From contig OENT01000350.1 of the NCBI GenBank assembly GCA_900239685.1, positions 1 through 64,000 on the forward strand: DNA of 64,000 nt, read 5' to 3'. This DNA comes from Rotaria macrura. Taxonomy: Eukaryota > Rotifera > Eurotatoria > Philodinida > Philodinidae. The notes below the pieces were generated by a model that saw only the letters and a list, made by a program, of their open reading frames with translations, was not told where the DNA came from and did not search any database. Below, piece by piece: positions 47,095 through 57,990 of the stretch (position 1 is the stretch's first letter; each line of letters begins with the position of its first letter). The position numbers and the translations under genes were made by a program.

Positions 47095-49917
47095 TTAAAA
47101 TTTAGTAATCGTGGATGAGTATACTTGAGTTATTGTTGCTCGACGTAATACTCTACGTTCTGCAAGTGATTTCTTTTTTTCTATGTGTTCTAATGATGCT
47201 AATTGTTGCCAACTATCGATTAATGTTTGTGCACTATATTCAATTTCTTCTTGATCTTTCATGGAATCAAGTAAACCACGATGTCTACCCATGCACATTG
47301 TTAATATAAGAATTATTTTACTTGGCACGGTAAGTACAGTAGCAAAACTTGATGTAACACTTGAATGACCCATAGATAAACCACATCCACCAAAAGCACT
47401 TATCACTTCAAATATAACACGAAATACAGTGATCGTTGAATCGACAGGTGCCATATGATATGAATCAAATGCACATATCAAAAATATAAATATGAATAGC
47501 CATGTACGAGTGGATACTAACAAACTGAATAAACTAATGACTGCATGACGACAAAATATGATTAATAAAAGTTTCATGCGAAGAAATGATATATATCCAA
47601 TTGTTTTACTTCGATCATCAGTTGAATAATTATATGTATCCAATGATAATGCACTTAGACGATGTTGGAGACGTTTTTCATTCAATTGATTAATAGCTTG
47701 AGATGCTCGAGTTGTATGTGCAATAGAAGAAAAATATTTCGTGGCTTTAGCTCTTGTTAATGAACCTTGCCGGGATAAATATTGTTTCATACGATTGAAT
47801 GGTAAAAATATTTGTATACTTCCACGTCGATTATTACTTGAAATTTTGTTTTCTAATTTTTGTTGTGTTTGTATTAATATCCATTCCATTTCAAATGGAG
47901 TTTCATCAATAGCGCATAACTACAACAAATGAACTTCTTTTTCTTTTCTGATAACATTAAAATTAGAACATATATACATACCATTTGAGGTTTGACACCC
48001 ATCAACAAAGCAAATATAATCAATGTTCCCGGTGATAGTAAACTTAAATCAGTTGTTGCATAACCTACTAATAGAGTTGTCATTGTCTTTTTGTTTTTTT
48101 ATTAAATTAAATTCATTCACCTCCAAAACGAGTGTTAGCTGTTTCAAGCATGAATATCATAAATCTTGTTCCTCCTTTATATTGTGCTAAATTTTGATTA
48201 CGATAATCAAGTATTAATGCAACAACGACACCCACTAAAATTCATTGAGAATATTTTCTTCTTGCTTCACTATGATCAATAACTCACGTATTTGTAACAA
48301 TACTGTAATAGTGACATAGAGTCGTGTTTGAATCGATGGAAAAATTACGGCAGATAAACGATGATTATTCAGTAGAATGTAATCGAAAAATATTTTATAA
48401 CGCCAACTAAAATTCAATAATATCGAAACGTCAAGAATAAAACAAAGTTCATGATACGACTTACGGTACTATTGTTTTAAATAAATTAACAACACCACGC
48501 ATGATAGCTGGAAACAATGAAGTACCTGACATAACAATAATAATTATGAAGATATTCATAAAAATATCATTAACAAGTAAACTAATACCGCCAGTCCTCG
48601 AAATAAAAATATGACCTTTGTTTTTTCTATTATAAGTTTATTTTTAATTTAATTTTCGAAATCTTCTCTTACCATGGTGATAAACCATTTTGATTGAAAG
48701 CAGTGACTGTAATTACAATTGCTGCATAAAATGGATTCATAGTTTTATTTTCTTGTAATAAATCTTTCGAATCATAATGATATTTAAGCCAAATACCCAT
48801 AGAAATAAATGATGTTAGATAGATTACAAAACATGTTGATAAAATAAGTACAATCATCAAAATGTAGCCTGTCACACGAAGATGATTGGGACTTGGCAAT
48901 GAACGAATACGTTCATGTAAATCTGAATCAATTGTTTCATCAGGAACAAGTCTTTGTATGGGTAATACATCGTCATCATTTTTTCTGGTGCTTGTCTCTT
49001 CTGAACTGATAATTTCATTTTTAACTCGATAGAGTTTTATAAATATCGCTGGAACTGTACTAATAGTTATACCTAAATATATGATTATTGATTTGAACGA
49101 AATTCATTAGTGACGATGTAAAATTAGTAGACGAAACAACTTTTATTACGAAATCCGATAGTTTTCTTCCATATCTCATCGATATTAAATCATCACTTTC
49201 GATATTTAGAAGAGGTCAATTCTCAAAATTTCTATTGATGATAGTTACTAATAAAAATCAACGACTATCGATTTGATTGAATGTAAATATTCAAAGTGAA
49301 AATAACTATGTTCTCGAAACCAAACAAAGATTTCAAAACGACCATCATGTGATACGATTCATCATTCGAATTGGCTGTTGAGTAGTATGACATACTTAAC
49401 TCAAGAATGCAAAGTCTTGCGAAAAAAAGTTACACACATAAATGAAAGAATGTCTACGACGTGTTTTTTTTTTGAAACGATCGAGAGATGAAAAAATGAA
49501 AATATGTTTTTTTTTCATTTATAATTTACCAGATATCCACGTATAGAATAGCAGGACACTTTGAGATGATCGAGTGAGTAGTGCAAAATCATATGTTTGC
49601 AATCCACATGTGAACACACATGTTGCACTAAGAAACCAACAATCAATATAAGGTATTCTATACTGTTCAATACTCCATACAATGACACCACAAATAAGTG
49701 AATTACAAAAGAAAACAAATAAATGTAAATAAAAGTAATGTCTCATACGCCAGTGATAGTTATGCCAGAGTTTACGAAATCTAATGCGCCATTCACTTAG
49801 TGGTACTGCAACATTAGCCGTTGCATTTACCATATCGATTTCAGCTCTAATAACATCTTCTTCTAAATTGGATAACGTAGGACGTGGACGATCAAGTGAA
49901 AAACCAAAGTTCTCCAT
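47095..49917 (-). CDS. TRK/HKT-type potassium transporter (SKT superfamily)
   Basis: Seven exons: 49530-49917, 48673-49072, 48465-48596, 48288-48406, 48121-48234, 47982-48067, 47095-47919; 687 aa. The four-fold M1-P-M2 architecture is visible. Pore loop 1 is TCVFTCGLQTYDF (Gly 105), loop 2 is TAFNQNGLSPW (about 254-263), loop 3 lies near FMLETANTRFGG (about 374-385) and loop 4 is FEVISAFGGCGLSMG (about 583-594). Loop 4 is followed by KIILILTMCMGRHRGLL, close to the fungal TRK end (GRHRGLP). Pore Gly residues suggest K+ selectivity. Large charged cytosolic loops lie before M2b and in exon 7. Such transporters mediate K+ (or Na+) uptake in fungi, plants, protists and bacteria and are not known from most animals. 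The short introns match the other genes here, so it is a resident gene. Confidence 0.88.
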
Positions 49918-51614
49918 TAGCTTTCAAACTATGTAGTGTTGTATTTTGTATAACAACTATGGATGTCAACATGAAAATGCGAACTATTCATACTTCGTTC
50001 TGTCATTTTTTTTCTAACACGAATTTTCATTATTTTTTATAGTCTATGAAGATCATGAAAAAATATCTCGTCTTTTTTTGTTTTATTTCCTTGCATACTT
50101 TTGTATGAGATCTGTTCACATTCGAATTTCAGAAATATCAAGTACAAATAAATGTATTCTCTTAGTAAGTCTAGGTTTTATTTACTACGAAAAAACAACT
50201 AACTAACACCACACATTCAATGAATGATTGATATAGGTGTCATATTGATTTCTTCATTAATCTAGTCACGCTTTCTCTTCTTGGTACGACTCGAGCTAAG
50301 TCATAAAATAACCTATAAAAGCATTCGTGTGATTTCTATATACGACTGTTTATACAATCATGTTTTGATCCTTGATATATTTCAATATCGAAACATAATG
50401 GCTGAGATATGTTTGTGAGAGAAAAAAAAACCCAGTATACCCAAGCATTATGTTCGTTCATAAAAGTCAAATTAATTGATTTCTAGAATTTGAAACCTTA
50501 GAAAAATACTGGCATTTTATTTTCATCATTAGAATCGTTTAAATACCATCTATTCAGATATAAGCACAATAATAGTGTGTAGTTATTCTAGACACAAGCT
50601 CATTGGATAGCAAAAGTAAACAAATTACAGTTGATCATCGGTTCAATAAGGAACTTGGTTAACACCTATATAAGTTAATACTTCATGGAATCATTATCAT
50701 AAGATTTGCTCGAAATTCATAATTCATACAATGCAAGTCAGTAGATAGTCGCAGGTGTTATGTACAAATAGAAGATAACTATTGAGAAAGAAGTAGTGCG
50801 TGTGGAATAATGATCAAAAGACATTTTGAAAATTTTCATACTTTGATGATCTTTATCGTACTAATACTCGTCTCAACAATCTATGAAAGCAGTTATACAA
50901 TGATTCGTAACGATACTAAGAAATAGCTCCATTACAAAAGATTTATTCATTCGTTATCATTAACTTAGAAAAGCGCTTTTCCTCATCAGCTTACTTGCCG
51001 ATTATTCATTTTTGGCATAAATGATTCATTTAAAATAATCAGTTTGATGAATGGCACGAAGTACAAAATCATCATAATTCATATGAAAAATCATCATCCT
51101 CATCATAATAGATACAGACAATTATAAATGAATTATTCTGAGTACCATAATACTAGTCGTATTACATCATGACACACACCCAGTGATCTATGTCCATCGA
51201 ATGATTTTAGTTACTTCGTTTTTATGTTCTCAAGTGTAATGAGAGTTTGTGGTTGTGGATATACAGTATAGACATATTTGAATAATCGTATCTCTACTAC
51301 ATGTTTTCCTTGTTATTCAATTTCATTTTCATGGTATTCAATGCCAGTACTATTTTAAAGAAAATTTTCATATGCTATTACACGTATTAACACGATGATT
51401 TTGTTAAAATTGTTCTCGGTTGTTACTTATACTTCTAGATTGATATATTTTCAAGAAAAAAAACAAGGAGAAAAAACATAACACTGTGCATAACCGATGA
51501 AAAAGTATGATTAGCAACAAATATTGAAAAGAAAGAAGTGTTGAAGAGGTTAAAAAATTGGTTAGCATTACAAAAATATCACTCATTAGTATTCAATAGC
51601 ACCAGTATAGTTTT
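49918..51614. other. Intergenic, no gene recognised
   Basis: 1.7 kb of AT-rich sequence between the transporter start and the distal terminal exon of the UPF0415 gene. Confidence 0.45.
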
Positions 51615-51728
51615 TCACTCAATTTGTTTGTTGTCTTCTGATTCTTCGAATAAAGGTAAGGAATTCAATTGTAATTGTTGTTCGGTCAAAGCACGTGATT
51701 GATGTAAGTATACAGCAAAAGGGACACC
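51615..51728 (-). other. Distal alternative terminal exon of the UPF0415 gene
   Basis: Preceded by a T-rich tract and CTAG; 37 codons plus stop (TGA), phase 0. It encodes the more conserved C-terminus ([12 protein letters not shown]). To use it, splicing must skip the proximal terminal exon at 51864-51977. Confidence 0.72.
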
Positions 51729-54700
51729 CTAGAAAAAAAAAAGAACATCCATAGAAAGATTTATCATTATAAATGTAAAAAAATTGTGAATAATAGAATG
51801 GTAAACACAAATCTCGGTCTCAGATACAGTAGAAAAGCAAAATTTATTTGTCGTATTTCACCGTTAATTTTGTTGTTCAAATGACTCGACATCATTGGAT
51901 AATGATGGATGTGTTTTCATAAATCTTCTGAATGTCAATGGAATATTATCATGAAGATAAACAACGAAACGAATTCCCTGGAAATAAGATGATGTGTACC
52001 TAATCGAACGCGACCATTGGAACTTACTTGTTGAGCTGCTGCTCGAACGAAACCTCGATTAGCAGTCATTGTCACTGCACGTAGATGATCTCCGGTACCA
52101 AATATTATCTTCGTTCTAGAAATCAAAAAAATGATTCGGCTTTTTGTTTGCCAAGAATTTCACAAAGTTGACCTAACCTTGGTTTTATTTTCACACTTTC
52201 TTGTAGAACAACCGATCTTTCTGAGAGACAATCAGGAACAATTGTTAGCTAAATTTAAATGATAATAATAATAATGTATGTGTGGCAACGTCAAGTTGTG
52301 TGGGATCATATAGTTTTTAGTTTCTGTGACATCCTACAAACGATCTCTCTGCATGCTTACGTTCAATATTGATGATTCATATTTTGGTTTACTAATACAC
52401 ACCAAAAAAAAAGTTCCAATCTAATGAAATACCAACCGAGCTATGATATCCAATGAAAAATCGACTACAGGGACGATTTTCAAACATGTTTCTTTTCTAG
52501 AAAGATGCAACATTTTCGAAAAACTCAATATACGCCGAGTTTCCAATGTGGAACTCGACGTATAGTAGTAAATGAACTAGCGTACCATCCATGGAAAATT
52601 TTCAAAGTCCCCATTCGAGTGTTTGTAAATAGGAAACATTCAGCAAATGCATGCTCTACGAGTAAACTAGCTAAAGGAATCTCGATCTTGAAAATCGAAT
52701 ACACTCAAGAAGTTATAGTAGAATCTTCTTACTTGTTCTTTTTTTGTGTACTCAAAAAGTGAGGACACTACTAAAATCGGTCAGTGTGTCCGTCCGGCCG
52801 TCTGTTTATTCGATAACTCTTCACAATCACATTCGATTGAGTTGAAATTTTGTGCACAGAATTGTCTCATCAATATCTAGGTCAAGTTCGAAGATGAGAA
52901 GGATCTGGCAAGAAATGGCTGAGTTATTGAAAAAATTGTCATTTTTCACCAAGCAATCCCTGAGGTAGGGTACAGGGATTTTTTCAAAAAAAACTTTTTT
53001 CTCAGAATTATCCACAACTTATGTAAAGTGACTCAGTTTTTAACGCTGATTCCGAATCTGATATTAGTTTTTAACCAAATCGAGCTTTCTAAAAGAACAT
53101 CGCCAAAAAAAGGTCTCGAAATAAACAAAAACTGCATCCCGAAACTAAATTGTCTAGATATATCTCAGTTGGCCAGTAGTGTTGGGATTTACCAAATACC
53201 TGGTTCTGTAGCTATTTAAAAGGACTATCGAAAGGTAAAAACCCGAAGTCAATAAATATTAATATTGACCAAACCATCCCTGAGGGGTGGTACAGGGATT
53301 TTTTCAAAAAAAACGTTTTTCTCAGAATTATCCACAACGTATATAAATTGACTCAGTTTTCAGCGCTGATTCCGAATCTGATATTAGTTTTGAACCAAAT
53401 CGCAGCTTTCTAACAAAACATTGGCTGCAAAAAGGTCTCAAATGCACAAAAACTGCATCTAGAAACAAAATTGCCTAGATATGTCTGAGATGATCAGTAG
53501 TTTTGGAGTTTCCCAAAAAGGTTTACCAAGATACTTCATCCGTGCACACATTCTAGNGACTCAGTTTTTAACGCTGATTCCGAATCTGATATTAGTTTTG
53601 AACCAAATCGCAGCTTTCTAACAAAACATTGGCTGCAAAAAGGTCTCAAATGCACAAAAACTGCATCTAGAAACAAAATTGCCTAGATATGTCTGAGATG
53701 ATCAGTAGTTTTGGAGTTTCCCAAAAAGGTTTACCAAGATACTTCATCCGTGCACACATTCTAGGATGATTGATTTGTCTCATTCACTTTTTGAAGTACA
53801 CATAACTCTCGGACATAAGTCCGAAGTTTTCACATTTATTTTTATCCGAAAACAAGCCCATTGGAATTCTTTGTAAGTACAAATTTTTACACCGAAATTC
53901 TCACATAGGAGTAAACGTTTTTATATTTCATCTGAAAAACGATCTTAAATGCTAGTACTTAGATGTATCTAGTTGGTGAATTTCATTTTCTTGATGTGTC
54001 TATGGGTTTTGAAGTTCAGTTCAGAGAAAATATTATGAAACACATATGTCAACTGAAACAAAAAAGAAATATTGCAGAAGATCTAAATCTTATTTTCAGT
54101 TTCAATTTTGAAAAAGTTGTTCTTTATGAGAATACTAATTCAAGTAAAGATTCAATCAAGACTTCAATTGTTAATAGACTCGTGGCCATCAGCGGAATGA
54201 AAAAATGATTCATTCTGAAAAGTGCATTTACTCGTTTGAATAGTTCTTCCGCTCGGTTTTTTTCATTCGGTCCACCCACTGTACTAACAATTGAGTTGAA
54301 TTCTTCAAATGCTGTTTGACAGATGTATAATTCTTTTCCTATACATAGATTACCAAGATAAAATGAAACATGAAGAACAATGAAGTACCTTTCATATAAT
54401 TTTCTAATTTCGGTGCAAGACGCTCAGCTCGTTCTAATTCTGCTGGAACTTCAAGCCATTTACTTGGATATCGATATACATGACCACCGTGTGTTAATTC
54501 CGAAACGAGACAAATAAGTGTGCTAACATCAAGATTGATTTTATTTGGTTCATTAGATGAAGTCAATTCTGCATGATTATCGATTACTTCATCATCATTA
54601 TCATCTTCAACTTCACTATCACTTTCTTCATCACTTTCATTCGAACTGTAATCATCAACGATTTGTAAACGTTTTTCAACATCTTCATTTACTTCAACAA

Positions 54701-55850
54701 TTGTACCCTAGACAATACTTCGGTTAGAATTCACAATTTATTCTATGTTTCATTTAATTTTACTTTAACTATGATACCATTTTTTCTTAATAAATTCGAT
54801 AAAGGTTCTGTAACACCTTGTACAAAATAAAAGACAATATCTGGTGTTTGATAATGTATTTCATTGCATCGTGCTGTTTCAAGATATTGTCTCATAGATA
54901 TAAGAATACTTCGTTGTCCATAGTGACCATTGCCCTATTTATTTAGTTAGAACAATGAAATGACGTAGTCTAGATTGAGTTTCAAATGAATTTACTTTCC
55001 AAATAAGATGAAGTGCTTGTGCATTTCGGGCAATGACTTTCAACCATGTTCGACCTTCATTATAAACTAATTCAGCAATAAGTAATTGATGACGACTATC
55101 TTTGAATGGTACTAAAACCTACGTATGAATTAATCATGAATTATGTTTCTGAATCATAAATAATTAACAAAACGTACGCCATTGACATTTTCTGGTCCGA
55201 TCTCTTCAATTTGTTCAATGACAGCTCTTAAATGAGTTAAGTTTGAACTTTTCAAATGATTAACATTAACATCACTTGTATCGAGACGAAGCTAAAATTT
55301 AAATCTTTTTTTTTTTTCATTTCAATAATTTTATATTCGATTCTCGAGATGAGTTATGAATAGAAATATTTTTATTCGTTTCATATCGTTCTCATGATTT
55401 AAGTTTTCTGTTCTTTTTCTGATATCAGTAGTCAACACTTATCATATACATGATCTTAACCTTGAAAGTTGACATTACTTGTCAGCTAATTATTCCTAAA
55501 CGATATTCTTATCGATGAATGTATGAACAATGCAAATTTTAAATGTTTAAATTATGTCCGTTTAACATATTGCATCTCACTTTCTATTCATTCATTAGAA
55601 CATATGTTTATAATTTATATTTCATTTATTCTATTAGATAATGTCAATTAAAATTAACTATATGTTAATAAATACATACGCGTTTTAGAAATCTATCTTC
55701 GGCACGAAATTTTCTTTCAAGTTTACTGATGCCAGATATTTTATTATATTTTCGACATTTTTCTATACATAATTGTACGTCATCTAATAATTTATCTAAT
55801 ATTATAGTAATATTTGCATCATCATTGTTAACTTTTGTTAAATCTGTCAT
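51615..55850 (-). CDS. UPF0415 (C7orf25) family protein
   Basis: Exons 1-8: 55680-55850, 55178-55291, 54996-55118, 54764-54934, 54389-54707, 54232-54338, 52178-52248, 52028-52115. Two alternative last exons follow: 51864-51977 and 51615-51728, both 114 nt and phase 0. Either form has 425 aa (human 421). Motifs along the human protein: [39 protein letters not shown], an acidic Ser/Glu/Asp run, [37 protein letters not shown], then [12 protein letters not shown] and [23 protein letters not shown]. The distal last exon ([18 protein letters not shown]) matches the human end (GVKFSVFIHQPRALTE) better than the proximal one ([18 protein letters not shown]). The family's function is not established; the C-terminal part resembles a nuclease-like fold by reputation. 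Intron 6 (1,983 bp) contains a repetitive element. Confidence 0.9.
51864..51977 (-). other. Proximal alternative terminal exon of the UPF0415 gene
   Basis: Preceded by TTTCCAG; 37 codons plus stop (TAA), phase 0, exactly as long as the distal exon and aligned with it at the start (G-x-x-F-x-V-Y-L-H) but diverged after that. Confidence 0.72.
52745..53842. mobile_element. Inverted-repeat element, rearranged copy B, in intron 6 of the UPF0415 gene
   Basis: Reverse-orientation relative of 8679-9239. It starts with TGTGTACTCAAAAAGTGAG and ends with TCACTTTTTGAAGTACACA followed by the CGGAC/GTCCG hairpin. It is about twice as long as copy A because the central block (hairpin CCCTGAGG...CAGGGA, GACTCAGTTTT..CGCTGATTCCGAATC, GGTCTC..) occurs about three times: 52960-53260 (diverged), 53277-53556, and 53558-53764 (nearly identical to 53350-53556). 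A single N at 53557 separates the last two. No transposase frame. Confidence 0.65.
53350..53764. repeat. Near-perfect direct duplication of about 207 bp, joined at an N
   Basis: 53350-53556 and 53558-53764 read the same apart from a base or two near the start (CAGCGCTG versus TAACGCTG) and meet at the only ambiguous base in the window (53557). This may be an assembly join rather than a real tandem repeat. Confidence 0.8.
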
Positions 55851-55935
55851 CTGAAACACAAGAAATAATAGTTGCATCAGAAATAGAAAACCTTTGCACT
55901 CTACTGATAGAGCACGCTGTGTCAACGTGACTCAG

Positions 55936-55938
<3 letters not shown>

Positions 55939-55972
<34 letters not shown>
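55939..55972. repeat. (TA)n tract in a divergent promoter interval
   Basis: About 17 TA units between the divergent start codons of the UPF0415 gene (55850) and the ATP-grasp gene (56018), only 167 bp apart. Confidence 0.9.
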
Positions 55973-55977
<5 letters not shown>

Positions 55978-56017
55978 TACACATAATCGATTGTGAGTTT
56001 TCTCATAGAATTTTAAA

Positions 56018-57073
56018 ATGACAGTTTATATTATTCACGAAAATGACACATGGATACCACCATTTCGCAAGGCATTCGAAGAGCTTCGATTGCCAATGAT
56101 AGAATGGAACTTAAGCAGTACACATAGTTTTTCATTAAGTAAAGTGCCTGATAAAGATGCAATTTATTTTAATCGCATATCACCATCCTCGCACACTCGT
56201 AATCATCGTTTTTCCTGTGAAATTACGGGTCAAGTGCTCGATTATCTTTCATTACATTCATGTCGAATTATTAATGATCAACGAGCTCTTTCACTTGAAT
56301 TATCTAAAGTAAAACAATATGTTGAATTATCGAAAAGTCATATACGTGTACCACGTACAGCATTCGTGGCCAATGCTGCAGCACTTAATCAACAAGATGC
56401 GACAATAAAAGAGAGTTTTATTGAAACATTAAAAAGAACTGCACGAGAAAATTTTTTCAATGAATCAACACAAAAATGGACACCATTTATAAGTAAACAT
56501 AATCGAGCAGGCAAGGGACTTGGTGTTCATCTGTTTACGGATGATCAACAACTTGAAAAACACTTTGAAAATTTAACGAATAATAATAATAATAATAGTG
56601 TTGACGAAGAATTTTCAATCGATGGTATTTATCTTTTACAAGAGTATATCAAGTCACCACAACAAGTTATCAATCGTGCAGAATTTATTGGCTATAAACT
56701 AATGTATGTAATTGAAGTTGATACACGACAAGGTTTTCAACTTTGTCCAAGTGATGCATGTCGAAAAACACTCGATAGTAAATTAGTTAAACAGAGTACT
56801 GATGAAATAAAGCTTGGTTTTAATATACGATCAAACGATACATTCACCGACAATGAAAAGAAAATTATTGAGCAACTAGAAAGTTTTCTACAAGAACGAC
56901 AAATTGAAGTTGCTGGAATTGAATGGGTTGATGATGGAACGAATATCTATGTTTACGATGTTAATTGTAATACAAACTATAACGTTGCTGCTGAAACAAG
57001 ATTTTTTGGGGATATGTATGGGACATTGAAGTTAGGTGAATACTTTCAAAAACAATTACGGAAAGATTCATAA
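56018..57073 (+). CDS. ATP-grasp domain ligase-like protein, candidate horizontal acquisition
   Basis: Intronless frame of 351 aa. The N-terminus (MTVYIIHENDTWIPPFRKAF) and YFNRISPSSHTRNHRF form a pre-ATP-grasp region. The segment SLELSKVKQYVELSKSHIRVPRT is the helix before the ATP-grasp fold. ISKHNRAGKGLGVHLF is the glycine-rich nucleotide loop, LLQEYIKSP the adenine-contact strand, and IEWVDDGTNIYVYDVNCNTNYN the metal-binding end (Glu, Asp and Asn) typical of RimK-like carboxylate-amine ligases. A poly-Asn run (about 189-194) lies in a loop. From memory the NRxSxSSHTRxHRY pattern is common in bacterial ATP-grasp proteins. Lack of introns in an intron-rich neighbourhood and the bacterial-like motif suggest horizontal origin. 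The substrate is unknown. Confidence 0.82.
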   Translation: MTVYIIHENDTWIPPFRKAFEELRLPMIEWNLSSTHSFSLSKVPDKDAIYFNRISPSSHTRNHRFSCEITGQVLDYLSLHSCRIINDQRALSLELSKVKQYVELSKSHIRVPRTAFVANAAALNQQDATIKESFIETLKRTARENFFNESTQKWTPFISKHNRAGKGLGVHLFTDDQQLEKHFENLTNNNNNNSVDEEFSIDGIYLLQEYIKSPQQVINRAEFIGYKLMYVIEVDTRQGFQLCPSDACRKTLDSKLVKQSTDEIKLGFNIRSNDTFTDNEKKIIEQLESFLQERQIEVAGIEWVDDGTNIYVYDVNCNTNYNVAAETRFFGDMYGTLKLGEYFQKQLRKDS

Positions 57074-57990
57074 AATAAACTTAAAGAAAACTAGTAGCTT
57101 AATTCGAGCTATGTTTATTTGTTGTTGACGTTCTTGTTACATTATCATCAAGTCTTGACAAGCGAATAAACACACACACGCACACAGACAAAGACAGCAC
57201 GAGAAAAAGGAGAGAAAATGAATGAGCTTGCATCGAATATAGAGCATAAAAATCCGAATACAAAAAAAAAGAGAAAAATGAAATGAAGCAGTAGAACAGG
57301 AGAACAACGATGAATCGCACACGCTCGTTGATTTATATACAATTCTTTTTTTCTGTTAACAAAAGAGAGAGAGAGAGAGAGAAAAGATCCACAAAAAGAA
57401 AACATATGAAGTAATTTGAACGAACATACACATACATAGGCGTATGGCACATACACCACTAGAAAAACCAATAATAGACAGAAGATCAGTCTCGCACGCA
57501 TATATATATATATATATACACACATGTAAGTGTTATCAAACAAAAAGAAAAAGAAAAAGACCGAAAACTCAAGAATCAAGTATTTGGTTAGGTGGAATGG
57601 TATATCGAGGTTACAAAGTCGTTTCCTTTTTTCTATGCAAAGAAAAACAAATCATAACTCTACGAAAAAACTATACATTCAACACTCTATGTGTATGTGT
57701 GCGCGCGAAATTTAGCGGTTAAATGATTAGCTTTTAGGAAAAGAATTTCATCTTATATTCATCAAGTACACACAGGCTTCCTTTTTCTGTGTTTTCATTC
57801 AATATACACATTCAGGGATATGAAGACAGAAAAACAAACGACCTGATTAGAGAAAATAAACAAGAATAAAGGATGATATACACACATGCGTTCATTCAAT
57901 CACTGTTATCAACGGCCGGATATCTATAAAATAAATTTCAAGATGATAAACCAGTTGACGAACCATCTAAAAAATGTAGTAATAAAACAA
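57074..57990. other. Intergenic with low-complexity tracts
   Basis: Contains a (GA)n tract at 57364-57382, a (TA)n tract near 57500 and CA/CG-rich tracts (ACACACACGCACACA near 57170). The Phe/Cys-rich open frames here are by-products of these repeats. No gene recognised. Confidence 0.55.

Noticed and set aside
52437..52513. Possible separate first exon for a 126-aa gene (start at 52513)
   Set aside because: Exons at 52178-52248 and 52028-52115 join in phase to the upstream UPF0415 exons and align with the human protein, so this open segment lies inside intron 6.
53963..54208. 81-codon plus-strand frame upstream of UPF0415 exon 6
   Set aside because: Lies in intron 6 on the opposite strand, without motifs or splice partners.
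57099..57722. Phe/Cys/Val-rich and Lys-rich frames around 57.1-57.7 kb
   Set aside because: Produced by CA, GA, TA and A-rich low-complexity tracts.
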